This document shows, in pieces, positions 1-6,995 of a DNA stretch of 13,139 bases; positions within the stretch are counted from its first letter, which is position 1; every line of letters starts with the position of its first letter. Location of the stretch: the NCBI GenBank assembly GCA_023417745.1, contig JAEZEM010000346.1:1-13139 (forward strand), in the 5' to 3' direction. A program made the translations under genes and the position numbers. Below the pieces are notes generated by a model. It had not been told where the DNA came from, ran no database searches, and worked only from the letters and a program-made list of their open reading frames with translations. Source of the stretch: Pseudomonadota bacterium (GTDB lineage Bacteria; Desulfobacterota; Desulfovibrionia; Desulfovibrionales; Desulfovibrionaceae).

Positions 1-41
1 ACGCCTGGAAGGTCGCTTTCGGTCTGACTTACAAGTTCTAA
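1..41 (+). CDS. C-terminal end of an outer-membrane beta-barrel protein, probably a porin (partial)
   Basis: Only the last 12 codons (from base 3) and a TAA stop are present. They read A-W-K-V-A-F-G-L-T-Y-K-F. The alternation of polar and hydrophobic residues and the terminal phenylalanine are the usual ending of a transmembrane beta strand recognised by the BAM assembly machinery. Desulfovibrio porins commonly end in a similar W-K-V-x-F-G-L-x-Y-K-F pattern, as far as I recall, so a porin is the likeliest identity, but 12 residues cannot prove it. A strong terminator follows 27 bases after the stop, so this is the last gene of its transcript. Confidence 0.6.
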   Translation, partial: AWKVAFGLTYKF

Positions 42-68
42 TTGGACGAGCCGGAATTCGGGCGCATC

Positions 69-98
69 GGGCGGGGCCGCAAGGCCCCGCCCTTTTTT
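69..98 (+). terminator. Rho-independent terminator of the porin-like gene
   Basis: A perfect 10-bp stem (GGGCGGGGCC, 69-78, with GGCCCCGCCC, 83-92) closes on a GCAA tetraloop and is followed directly by six T (93-98). It lies 27 bases after the stop at 41. On the minus strand no T tract follows the stem, so it should act in one direction only. Confidence 0.93.
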
Positions 99-304
99 GT
101 TGTCGCGGGCAAGCCGGCGACGGTTACGCAAGCCTGCCCCGCGCCGTCGCGAAAAGCCATGGGCCTCGCGGCTTGCCGGAACGAAAGCCTGTAGGGCTGG
201 GGGCGAACCAAGCGCCGGCCGCGAGACAAGCGGCCGTTTGGGATCGGCAAGGCGGGAAAACCGGACCGCCTGGGGCAAGCCGCGAGCCCGCCGACGCGAC
301 GACG
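99..304. other. Gap without a convincing gene
   Basis: This lies between the porin terminator and the 3' end of the minus-strand protease gene, so it separates two convergent transcripts. Open frames here are arginine- and proline-rich products of the high GC content and lack good start sites. A 6-bp inverted repeat (GGCCGC / GCGGCC around 220) and another (AGGCGG / CCGCCT around 250-273) could form hairpins, but neither has a T tract. No clear terminator for the minus-strand operon is visible. Confidence 0.4.
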
Positions 305-1693
305 CTACCGGCCGGGCCGGCAGAAAAGCGGCAGCACCGCCCCGGAAAGATCGCGCTCCAGATCGACGACGTTGCGTTCCCCGGAGCTGGGCGCCGAGAT
401 GAACGGAACTTGTCCCCGGGACAAAAACGCCTTGAGCGAAGCCAGAGGCACGGCAAAGCCCACGTCGGCCAAGCCCTCGCCCACCCAGGCCCGCGCCGCC
501 GCGCCGTCGCGACGCGCCCGCACCACCCCGGCCACCCGACCGCCGGCGTCCAGCAGCGGCCCGCCGCTGTTGCCCGGCAGGACCGTAGCGCTGACGGCCA
601 GATCCCCGGCCGGCCCCATGCCGCTGGCCAGCTCCCGAGTGCGGCCCGAAGTCACGCGCATCCGGCCCGTGCGCGCCGCCTCCCCGGGAAAGCCGGCGGC
701 GAAGATCGGCGTCCCCGGCGACAGCTCCCGGCCCTCGCGCAGGACGAGAACCTTGTCCGGGGCCACGGCCAGCCGCACCAAGGCCAGGTCATGCTCCGGG
801 TCCAGCCGCAGCAGACTGGCCGCCACGGGCTTGCCGTCCACCATGGCCCAAAGACTCTTGCAGCCCTCGGCCACATGGGCGTTGGTGACCACATGCCCCA
901 GCCGACTGACCACGAAGCCCGTGCCGGTGCGCAGCCTCTCGGCCGGTTGTTCCTCCTGTCGCGGCGAAGCCTCCCGACCGCCAGCCCGGCCCCGGATAGA
1001 CTGGGCCTGAGCCGGCGGCAGGTCGCTGGCCGCCTGGGCCAAGAGCCGGCCGAGCCGGCCGGCGAAAGGCTCGCTGAGCCGGCCCTTGCTTTCGGCGAAA
1101 AGGGCCAGGCGGTAGGCTTCGGCCGGATCGCGGGGGACCACCTTGCCGGCCAGATAAAGCTCGCCCAAAAGTACCGCCGCCTCGCCCGAACCGGCGGCCA
1201 TGGCCTTTCGCAGATAGCCCGGCCCGTCCGAGGCCGGTCCCAGACGCCCTTCCAGGCGCATGGCTCCGAGGAGCAGCAAGGCCTGGGCCGAGCCGCGCCC
1301 GGCCGCCTTGCGCAGCCAGTCCCCGGCTCGCGTGTCGCTTTGGGCTACCCCCCGCCCCTCCAGATGGAGCACGGCCAGGGCCAGCATGGCCGGCGCCGAG
1401 CCGCCGTCAGCGGCCCGGCGGTACCACTTGGCCGCCTCGGCCGCGTCGGGCGGCCCGCCGTTTTTTCCGGTCTCGGCCATGCGCCCGGCCAGCCAGAAAG
1501 CGGCCGGATTGTCTGTGGCCAGAAGCGGCCGCAGCTCCTGCCTGGCCCGGGCGTTGTCCCCGCGCTCAAAGGCGCGCAGGGCGTCGTCGAAATCGGCCCG
1601 GGCCGCTGCTGTCCCCCAGCCAAGGACCAGGCTCAGGCCGAACAGTCCGGCGGCCACGGCCTTGCGACGGCCCGAAGCAGGATGGGCGGCCAT
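305..1693 (-). CDS. Exported Sel1-repeat / trypsin-like serine protease fusion
   Basis: The protein has 462 residues. It begins with a Sec signal peptide: basic residues 9-11, a hydrophobic core at about 12-28, and a likely cut after A-R-A at 33. Residues about 60-205 hold roughly four Sel1-type (SLR) helical repeats with recurrent A-x-x-W-Y-R-R-A-A-D-G-G-S signatures, a fold that usually binds proteins. A chymotrypsin-like domain follows at about 255-440, with a complete triad: His273 (TNAHV), Asp302 (EHDLALV) and Ser376 (GNSGGP). No PDZ domain is seen, so it is not a standard HtrA/DegP. The start at 1693 is preferred because it places the signal peptide at the N-terminus and overlaps the upstream stop as TGATG; the longer frame from 1768 would bury the signal. 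The target is unknown; the repeats may recruit a substrate or regulator. The family assignment is firm, the role is inferred. Confidence 0.85.
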   Translation of the reverse strand: MAAHPASGRRKAVAAGLFGLSLVLGWGTAAARADFDDALRAFERGDNARARQELRPLLATDNPAAFWLAGRMAETGKNGGPPDAAEAAKWYRRAADGGSAPAMLALAVLHLEGRGVAQSDTRAGDWLRKAAGRGSAQALLLLGAMRLEGRLGPASDGPGYLRKAMAAGSGEAAVLLGELYLAGKVVPRDPAEAYRLALFAESKGRLSEPFAGRLGRLLAQAASDLPPAQAQSIRGRAGGREASPRQEEQPAERLRTGTGFVVSRLGHVVTNAHVAEGCKSLWAMVDGKPVAASLLRLDPEHDLALVRLAVAPDKVLVLREGRELSPGTPIFAAGFPGEAARTGRMRVTSGRTRELASGMGPAGDLAVSATVLPGNSGGPLLDAGGRVAGVVRARRDGAAARAWVGEGLADVGFAVPLASLKAFLSRGQVPFISAPSSGERNVVDLERDLSGAVLPLFCRPGR

Positions 1694-2205
1694 CAATGCC
1701 CGCTCTTCTTGGCCGGCGGCGGCGCGGGCGGCTCGGCCGGCAGGGGCGTTTCCTGGCCGGGTCGGCAAAACCCGTAGCGTTGGGAGATTTGCGGTTCGCT
1801 GCCGGCCCCATGGCGGGAGGAAACCATGAGCAGGTTGTCCGAAGCGCCGGCATGGACCGGATAGACCGTCACCATGGTCACGCCGCCGTCGGCGTAGCGG
1901 GCCATGACCGACAGCCCGGCCGAGGAAACCATGAGCACGCCCGGCGTCTCCAGACGATCTTCCTCAAGCAGGGCCCGATTTTTGTCCCGGTCCACGATAG
2001 CGATGGTCAACCCCGGCGTGTTGGGGTCGAGAGGAGGCTTGAGGCTCACCCTTCCCTGGGGCGTGAAAACGGCGTTCATGCCTTGGCTGTAGGCGCAGGC
2101 CAGACGCTTGGTCGAGGCCAGTATCCTGGCCGGGTCCTCGGCCTGGGCCTGGCCGCCGGACAGGCTCAACAGGCCGGTCGCCACTATCCAAAACAACCGC
2201 TTCAT
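1693..2205 (-). CDS. Exported protein of unknown function with a cysteine pair, first gene of the protease operon
   Basis: The 170-residue product starts with a clear Sec signal peptide (K2, R3, hydrophobic 4-16, likely cut after A-Q-A at 22). The mature part has only two cysteines, Cys37 and Cys147, which could form a disulfide in the periplasm. The middle (about 52-130) alternates hydrophobic residues and looks beta-rich. The last 20 residues are proline- and alanine-rich and end K-K-S-G-H. I do not recognise a family. A purine-rich GGGGGAAG precedes the ATG. Its TGA shares one base with the ATG of the Sel1-protease (TGATG at 1695-1691), so the two are probably translationally coupled and made in fixed ratio. 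It could be a partner, inhibitor or substrate of the protease; the sequence alone cannot say which. Confidence 0.75.
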   Translation of the reverse strand: MKRLFWIVATGLLSLSGGQAQAEDPARILASTKRLACAYSQGMNAVFTPQGRVSLKPPLDPNTPGLTIAIVDRDKNRALLEEDRLETPGVLMVSSAGLSVMARYADGGVTMVTVYPVHAGASDNLLMVSSRHGAGSEPQISQRYGFCRPGQETPLPAEPPAPPPAKKSGH

Positions 2206-2238
2206 GCTTCCCCCCAGGGCGCGACGTGCGCGTTAACG

Positions 2239-2268
2239 ACTGTAGGAAGCCCCGGCCGGCCCGGTCAA
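2239..2268 (-). promoter_or_regulatory. Sigma70-like promoter of the Sel1-protease operon
   Basis: Read on the minus strand, TTGACC (2268-2263, five of six consensus bases) is followed after 18 bases by TACAGT (2244-2239, four of six). Transcription would begin near 2232, giving a leader of about 27 bases to the ATG at 2205. It is the best match in the divergent spacer 2206-2387. Confidence 0.55.
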
Positions 2269-2283
2269 GCCTGGAAGCAGCAC

Positions 2284-2312
2284 TTGCCGACCGGCCGGGC
2301 TTGGCGTAGTGT
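2284..2312 (+). promoter_or_regulatory. Weak candidate promoter for the 94-residue protein and the EI24-family gene
   Basis: TTGCCG (2284-2289) and TAGTGT (2307-2312) are separated by 17 bases. The first matches the -35 consensus at four of six positions and the -10 at three of six. It lies back to back with the stronger minus-strand promoter, so the two operons may share control. The leader would be about 70 bases. Confidence 0.3.
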
Positions 2313-2387
2313 CCGCCGCCTCGACGGTTGGCAACGCTGCCTCATTTCCGTCCCTGCCGCCGCCCTTTTTCCGGAGTTGCACGCATC

Positions 2388-2672
2388 ATGCAGAAGTATC
2401 GCGTCTATTTTGCCACGAAAGTACTTGTTACATCTGGCTGGTTTCGCCGCCAAAAAAGCGTATCTGAAGTGGAATACGTCGTTGCCTATGGCCACAACGA
2501 AGCCCACGCCGTCAAGGAAGCCAAGGCCCGCATCGACCTCGGCGCCCTGGGCATGCCCTTCCAGGTCACGCGCATCCAGGTCGCCGAAGCCGGCGACGCC
2601 GAAGGCTACCACGGTTCCCTGGCCCCCAAGGACCGCCCGACCCCGGAACCGGAGTGTGCCGCCGAAGACTGA
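2388..2672 (+). CDS. Small soluble protein of unknown function (94 aa)
   Basis: I chose the ATG at 2388: GGAG lies at 2373-2376 (11 bases away, rather far) and an upstream ATG at 2328 only adds 20 residues without a better ribosome binding site. There is no signal peptide or membrane segment. Residues 4-14 (YRVYFATKVLV) and 29-34 look like strands, a helix probably spans 36-48 (N-E-A-H-A-V-K-E-A-K-A), another strand spans 57-64, and the tail from about 76 is acidic and proline-rich. The pattern of a strand, then N-E-A-x-x-x-x-x-E-A, suggests a compact alpha/beta fold, but I do not recognise a family. The gene ends 30 bases before the EI24-family membrane protein and is probably co-transcribed with it. 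The first 80 bases of coding sequence are noticeably less GC-rich than the neighbours. Confidence 0.7.
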   Translation: MQKYRVYFATKVLVTSGWFRRQKSVSEVEYVVAYGHNEAHAVKEAKARIDLGALGMPFQVTRIQVAEAGDAEGYHGSLAPKDRPTPEPECAAED

Positions 2673-2702
2673 TCGGTCCACCGCTTCACGGAGGCGACCG
2701 CC

Positions 2703-3428
2703 ATGCTGACCGCCTTTCCCAGAGGACTCGCCGCCCACATCAGGGGCATCCGCTTCGCCCTGGCCCACAAAGGGTATCTCGGCCTTTGCGCCATCCCCTT
2801 TGCCCTGGCCCTGGCGCTTTACGGCGTGGGTTTTGCCGTGTTCGCCAGCCACGGCGACCAGATGCTGGCCGCCTTGTGGTCGCCCGACGCCCAGGCCGGC
2901 GGACTGGCCGGCACGCTGGCCTGGCTCTACCTTCACGTGTTTAAGTACATCCTGTACGTACTGGCCTTTGTCATCATGTATTTCCTGTTCATGGTCACGG
3001 CCAACATCCTGGCCGCGCCGCTCTACGACCATATCGCCGGACGGATGTTGAGCCTGGCCGGCGCGTCTCGCCAGAGTCCGGCCCTGTCTTTTGGCCGGCT
3101 GATGCTGGAGGAAATCAAGAAAGCGGTTTTCGTCATGGCCGCGCCGCTTGCGCTGCTTTTCATTCCGGTTCTCGGGCAGGTTCTGGCCCCGGCCGTGGCG
3201 GCCATGCTCCTGGCCCTGGACTTCCTGGACTATCCGTTTTGCCGGGAAGAGGACCGCTTCGGCCTACGGTTGCGCCGGTTGGCCAAAAATCCCCTGCTGC
3301 TGCTCGGTTTCGGACTGCCGCTGCTCATCCCGATCTTAAACATCCTGCTTTTTCCCTTCGCTATCCTGGGCGGCACGCTGCTCTACCTCGACATGACCGG
3401 ACGCGCTCCTGGCCCTCCGGGAAAATGA
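2703..3428 (+). CDS. EI24/CysZ-family integral membrane protein
   Basis: The 241-residue protein is strongly hydrophobic, with membrane segments at about 25-47, 73-100, 138-176 and 194-226. The family mark is A-N-I-L-A-A-P-L-Y-D (100-109), close to the A-N-x-x-A-A-P motif of EI24/CysZ proteins, plus L-D-Y-P-F (about 177-181), which corresponds to a conserved proline-containing motif near the third segment. E. coli CysZ, a sulfate permease, is about 250 residues, so the length fits. A sulfate-uptake role would suit a sulfate reducer, but no cys gene is adjacent and many EI24 proteins are uncharacterised, so I leave the symbol blank. GGAGG at 2690-2694 lies eight bases before the ATG. It is the second gene of a probable two-gene operon with the 94-residue protein. 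Confidence 0.75.
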   Translation: MLTAFPRGLAAHIRGIRFALAHKGYLGLCAIPFALALALYGVGFAVFASHGDQMLAALWSPDAQAGGLAGTLAWLYLHVFKYILYVLAFVIMYFLFMVTANILAAPLYDHIAGRMLSLAGASRQSPALSFGRLMLEEIKKAVFVMAAPLALLFIPVLGQVLAPAVAAMLLALDFLDYPFCREEDRFGLRLRRLAKNPLLLLGFGLPLLIPILNILLFPFAILGGTLLYLDMTGRAPGPPGK

Positions 3429-3594
3429 CAATTCTGACACGCTATTGCCGATATCTCCCGGTTACAGCAGATTACGCCGCCACGGCCGGCACAGGGCGAA
3501 ACAACCCCCTTGTTCGGCGAGCGCCGCGCGGCTACGGTACGACGTTTTGTCCGGCCCGTCGGCCAGGACCACCACCCCTTTCGCGGAGTATTGA

Positions 3595-5490
3595 TTGAAA
3601 ACCCCCAGCGTCGCCCACGGCGGGCACACCCCTGCGCCCACCGCCGCCCTGACCCTGGCCGCCCTCGGCGTCGTTTTCGGCGACATCGGCACAAGCCCGC
3701 TTTACGCCATCAAGGAATGCTTCCACGGCATGCACGCCATCGCCGTGACCCCGGACAACATTCTCGGCGTGCTCTCGCTCATCTTCTGGTCCCTGACCAT
3801 GGTCATCACGGTCAAGTACGTGCTTTTCATCACCGCCGCCGACAACCGGGGCGAGGGCGGCATCTTTGCGCTGATCGAGCTTTTGCCCAAGGACGCCGGC
3901 CATCGCCATGTCCGCGCTGTCCTGGCCTTCCTGGGACTGTGCGGGGCGGCGCTGCTCTACGGCGACGGCGTCATCACCCCGGCCATTTCCGTGCTCTCGG
4001 CCGTGGAAGGCCTGACCGTGGCCACCGACGCCGCCGCGCCCCTGGTCGTGCCCATCACCTGCCTGATCCTGTTTGGGCTTTTCGCGGTCCAGCGCCGGGG
4101 CACGGCCGGCATCGGCAAGGTCTTCGGGCCGGTCATGCTCGTATGGTTCGGCGTGCTGGCCGTGCTGGGCCTTAAGGAAATCCTGCTGGCTCCCCAGGTG
4201 CTGTCTGCCGTCAATCCGGCCTATGCCGTCCAATTTTTCCTGGAAAATCATCTTCATGGGGTGGTGGTGCTCGGCTCGGTGGTCCTTTGCATCACCGGCG
4301 GCGAGGCCCTGTATGCCGACCTCGGCCATTTCGGCCGCCGGCCCATCCAGCGCTCCTGGCTGCTGGTGGTCTTCCCGTGCCTTTTGCTCAACTATTTCGG
4401 CCAGGGCGCCGGGCTGCTCCTGGACCCGGGCATCGCCCCCAACCCGTTTTACAGCCTCGTGCCCGACAACCTGCTCTACCCCATGGCGGCGCTGTCCACG
4501 GCGGCCACGGTCATTGCTTCCCAGGCGCTCATTTCCGGCGTCTTTTCGCTCACGCGCCAGGCCATCCAGCTTGGCGTGTGCCCGCGCCTGCGCATCGTGC
4601 ACACCTCCAGCGACATGGAAGGGCAGATCTACATCCCGGAAGTCAATTTCGCCCTCATGTGGGCCTGCATCGGCCTGACCCTGGCCTTTGGGGAATCCAG
4701 CCGCCTGGCCGCCGCCTACGGCATCGCCGTCACGGCCACCATGGGCATCACGTCCATCCTCTACTTCTTCGTGGCCCGCTGGACCTGGAAGCAGCCGCTG
4801 TACCGCGTCCTGCCCCCGGTTCTGATCTTTTTGGCCTTCGATCTGGCCTATTTCGGCTCAAACCTTCTCAAGGTGGCTGACGGCGGCTGGTTTACGCTGC
4901 TTATCGCCGGCCTGATCGTCCTGGCCATGGCCACCTGGGAGGACGGCCGCACGGCGTTGCGGCAGCTTTCCTTGGCCACGGCCGTGCCGCTGCGCCTGTT
5001 CCTGTCCGAAGTGTCGACCAAAAATCCCATCCGCGTGCCCGGCACGGCCGTGTTCATGTCGCTGTCGCCCCAGGGCACGCCGGTCACCCTGCTCCACCAC
5101 TACAAGCACAACAAGGTGTTCCACGACAAGGTCGTGATCTTAAGCGTCACCTCCACCGACGTGCCGACCGTCAGCGAGGCCGACCGCCTGGACATCCAGG
5201 ACATGGGCCAGGGCTTCTACCGGATCGTGGCCCGCTACGGCTTCATGGAGACCCCGGACGTGCCGGCGGTCATGGCCCAGGCCAGAAGCCTCGGCGTGCC
5301 CATCGACCCGCCGGCCGACACCACCTATTTCCTGGGCCGCGAGAGTCTGCTCACCACGGGCAAGGCCCGGATGGCCAGCTTTCGCAAGAGTCTCTTCGCC
5401 CTTATGTCCCGCAACGCCCGGCCGGCCACGGCCTACTTCGGGCTGCCGCCGGGACGGGTGGTGGAGCTTGGCGTTCAGGTGGAACTTTAG
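3595..5490 (+). CDS. kup: Low-affinity K+/H+ symporter Kup
   Basis: Kup (KUP/HAK/KT family) brings potassium into the cell with protons across the inner membrane. The product has 631 residues, against about 622 for E. coli Kup. The N-terminal family motif GVVFGDIGTSPLYA is at 25-38, GGEALYADLGHFG at 235-247, and the C-terminal domain begins near RVPGTAVF (480-487), followed by the typical KHNKVFHDKVVILSV stretch. About 12 membrane helices occupy residues 17-460, then a cytosolic domain of about 150 residues. The start is TTG at 3595, with GGAG at 3585-3588 six bases upstream. No in-frame ATG or GTG gives the first helix, so a TTG start is the best reading. The gene stands alone: 166 bases separate it from the EI24-family gene and 109 from tatC, with no clear terminator in either gap. 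Confidence 0.95.
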   Translation: MKTPSVAHGGHTPAPTAALTLAALGVVFGDIGTSPLYAIKECFHGMHAIAVTPDNILGVLSLIFWSLTMVITVKYVLFITAADNRGEGGIFALIELLPKDAGHRHVRAVLAFLGLCGAALLYGDGVITPAISVLSAVEGLTVATDAAAPLVVPITCLILFGLFAVQRRGTAGIGKVFGPVMLVWFGVLAVLGLKEILLAPQVLSAVNPAYAVQFFLENHLHGVVVLGSVVLCITGGEALYADLGHFGRRPIQRSWLLVVFPCLLLNYFGQGAGLLLDPGIAPNPFYSLVPDNLLYPMAALSTAATVIASQALISGVFSLTRQAIQLGVCPRLRIVHTSSDMEGQIYIPEVNFALMWACIGLTLAFGESSRLAAAYGIAVTATMGITSILYFFVARWTWKQPLYRVLPPVLIFLAFDLAYFGSNLLKVADGGWFTLLIAGLIVLAMATWEDGRTALRQLSLATAVPLRLFLSEVSTKNPIRVPGTAVFMSLSPQGTPVTLLHHYKHNKVFHDKVVILSVTSTDVPTVSEADRLDIQDMGQGFYRIVARYGFMETPDVPAVMAQARSLGVPIDPPADTTYFLGRESLLTTGKARMASFRKSLFALMSRNARPATAYFGLPPGRVVELGVQVEL

Positions 5491-5567
5491 CCCACGCCTC
5501 CCCGCTTTGCCCCCTGCCCCTTGACCCCGGCGGCGTCCTGCCGTAACCCAAGGCGCGGCAAAAGCCG

Positions 5568-5573
5568 TAGAAT
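5568..5573 (+). promoter_or_regulatory. Possible -10 element before tatC
   Basis: TAGAAT matches the -10 consensus at five of six positions, 26 bases before the tatC start. No good -35 lies 16-18 bases upstream; a TTGACC at 5521-5526 is too distant. It is listed only as the best local candidate, and tatC could instead be read through from kup. Confidence 0.25.
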
Positions 5574-5599
5574 TTGTTCCTGTCGGAAACGAGGAGCGC

Positions 5600-6817
5600 A
5601 TGACCGATACGCCTAAGTCCATGGACGATCCCAAAGAGCAGCCCGAGGCTGCCGCGCCGGCCACTGTCGGCGAAGCCCTGCCCGATGCCGCCGCCGCAAC
5701 ACCGCCGCCGCCGTCCCCTGGCGTGGCCAGCGCCTCGGGCATGAAGGAAGCGCCGCTGCTCGAACATCTGGTGGAACTGCGCCAACGGTTGGTGCGCTGC
5801 CTCATCGCCGTGGGCGTGGGCTTCGCCGCCAGCTACGCCTTTGCCGAGCGGCTCCTCGACATCCTGCTGCGGCCGCTTATCGATGTCATGCCGGCCGGCA
5901 GCAAGCTCATCGCCACCAGCCTGCCCGAGACGTTTTTCACGGTCATGAAGCTGGCCATGGTGGCCGGCGCGTTCGTGGCCAGCCCCTATATTTTCTATCA
6001 GCTGTGGCAGTTCGTGGCCCCGGGCCTCTACAAAGAGGAACGCAAGATCATCGTGCCCGTGGCCTTCGCCACGGCGGTGTGTTTCGTGGGCGGCGCGCTT
6101 TTCGGCTATTTCATCGTGTTCCCGTTCGGGTTCAAGTTCTTTGTGGACTATGCCTCGGACTACATCACGGTGATGCCGACGATCAGCGCCTATTTCTCCC
6201 TGGCCGTCACGCTGCTTTTCGCTTTCGGCCTCATTTTCGAGCTGCCGGTCTTCATCTTTTTCCTCACCAGCCTCGGCATGGTCTCGACCAAGGCCCTGCG
6301 CAAATTCCGCCGCTGGGCCATTCTTTTGAGCTTCATCGTGGCCGCCGTGCTGACGCCCACCCCGGACGCCATCAACCAGCTCCTCATGGCCGGCCCCATG
6401 GTCGTGCTCTACGAAGTCGGCATCTGGGTGTCCTGGTTCGTGGACAAACAGCGCCTGGAGGAAAAGGCTCGCCGCAAGGCCGAGCAGGAAGCCGCCGGCG
6501 ACGGCGGCCCCAAGGAACCGCCGCGTTCGCCCGACACGCCGGGCGCGCCTGCGGCTCCCGAAACGCCCGAAGCCGCAGCGGCCGCCGCCGCCTCGGACGA
6601 GGCCGCCCAACCCACGGCCTCCGCACAGGCGGGCGAGGATGCGATTCCCCAACCTGCGGCGTCTGCTCAGACTGGCGCGAACGAGGCCGGCAAGACCGAC
6701 AAGGCGGACACGCCCCGTCCGGTCGAGGGCCAGGCAGAGAACGCGGTCTCGCAAGACGACAAGACCAAAGCCGCCCCGGCCGCCAAAGATGACGACCAAG
6801 GCCCCAAGGCCGGCTAG
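5600..6817 (+). CDS. tatC: Twin-arginine translocase subunit TatC with long N- and C-terminal tails
   Basis: TatC is the inner-membrane receptor that binds the twin-arginine signal of folded exported proteins. The core spans about 49-285, with six membrane helices. Landmarks are LLEHLVELRQRL (53-64), YQLWQFVAPGLYKEER (133-148) with Glu147, equivalent to E. coli Glu103 in the signal-binding site, and FGLIFELPV (209-217) with Glu214, equivalent to E. coli Glu170. The core is intact. The protein is 405 residues against about 250-260 usually: an Ala/Pro-rich extension of about 48 residues precedes the core and a charged Ala/Pro-rich tail of about 120 residues follows it. GAGGAG (5591-5596) supports the start at 5600; Met48, which would remove the extension, has no ribosome binding site. 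tatA and tatB are not in the window. The formate dehydrogenase at 11767 is an obvious client. Confidence 0.95.
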   Translation: MTDTPKSMDDPKEQPEAAAPATVGEALPDAAAATPPPPSPGVASASGMKEAPLLEHLVELRQRLVRCLIAVGVGFAASYAFAERLLDILLRPLIDVMPAGSKLIATSLPETFFTVMKLAMVAGAFVASPYIFYQLWQFVAPGLYKEERKIIVPVAFATAVCFVGGALFGYFIVFPFGFKFFVDYASDYITVMPTISAYFSLAVTLLFAFGLIFELPVFIFFLTSLGMVSTKALRKFRRWAILLSFIVAAVLTPTPDAINQLLMAGPMVVLYEVGIWVSWFVDKQRLEEKARRKAEQEAAGDGGPKEPPRSPDTPGAPAAPETPEAAAAAAASDEAAQPTASAQAGEDAIPQPAASAQTGANEAGKTDKADTPRPVEGQAENAVSQDDKTKAAPAAKDDDQGPKAG

Positions 6818-6874
6818 GCCAGACGCCGTTTCCAGGGTGAGGTAGCGCCATCAACACATTGCAATAAAAAGGCT

Positions 6875-6901
6875 GTTTCGGAGAAAGTCCAAATCCGAAA
6901 C
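6875..6901 (+). repeat. Hairpin 1 of a four-hairpin cluster
   Basis: GTTTCGGA (6875-6882) and TCCGAAAC (6894-6901) form a perfect 8-bp stem with an 11-base loop. It begins 57 bases after the tatC stop. No T tract follows, so it is not a canonical terminator. The CCGAAA arm recurs at 6966-6971 in hairpin 4. Confidence 0.6.
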
Positions 6902-6903
6902 AC

Positions 6904-6940
6904 GCGGCGGGCAAAAAAATCCGAGTTTTTTGCCCGCCGC
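6904..6940 (+). repeat. Hairpin 2: 15-bp perfect inverted repeat with its A/T tract inside the stem
   Basis: GCGGCGGGCAAAAAA (6904-6918) pairs perfectly with TTTTTTGCCCGCCGC (6926-6940) around a 7-base loop. This is the inverse of a normal bidirectional terminator: the A/T tract sits at the loop end and the GC block at the base. It may still end tatC transcription, but the layout is atypical. Confidence 0.8.
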
Positions 6941-6945
6941 CAACA

Positions 6946-6961
6946 GTCCGGCATCACGGAC
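6946..6961 (+). repeat. Hairpin 3 of the cluster
   Basis: GTCCG (6946-6950) and CGGAC (6957-6961) form a 5-bp stem with a 6-base loop. Alone it would not be significant; it is listed because it sits between two strong hairpins, with only five unpaired bases on either side. Confidence 0.35.
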
Positions 6962-6966
6962 CATTC

Positions 6967-6995
6967 CGAAAGGGGAGCGCAATGCTCCCCTTTCG
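6967..6995 (+). repeat. Hairpin 4: perfect 12-bp stem, possible weak terminator
   Basis: CGAAAGGGGAGC (6967-6978) pairs perfectly with GCTCCCCTTTCG (6984-6995) around GCAAT. Only three T follow, so as a Rho-independent terminator for tatC it would be weak. It could equally be the 3' end of a small RNA covering all four hairpins. Confidence 0.6.

Noticed and set aside
173..1777. A 534-codon open frame on the plus strand opposite the Sel1-protease gene
   Set aside because: Its translation is low-complexity and rich in Arg, Gly and Pro, without domains. It is antisense to a gene with a signal peptide and full catalytic triad. Long antisense frames are expected in GC-rich DNA.
3429..3594. A riboswitch or terminator between the EI24-family gene and kup
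   Set aside because: I found no stable hairpin with a T tract and no recognisable riboswitch core in these 166 bases.
3532..4602. A 356-codon minus-strand frame opposite kup
   Set aside because: His/Gly/Asp-rich antisense shadow of a gene with clear Kup motifs.
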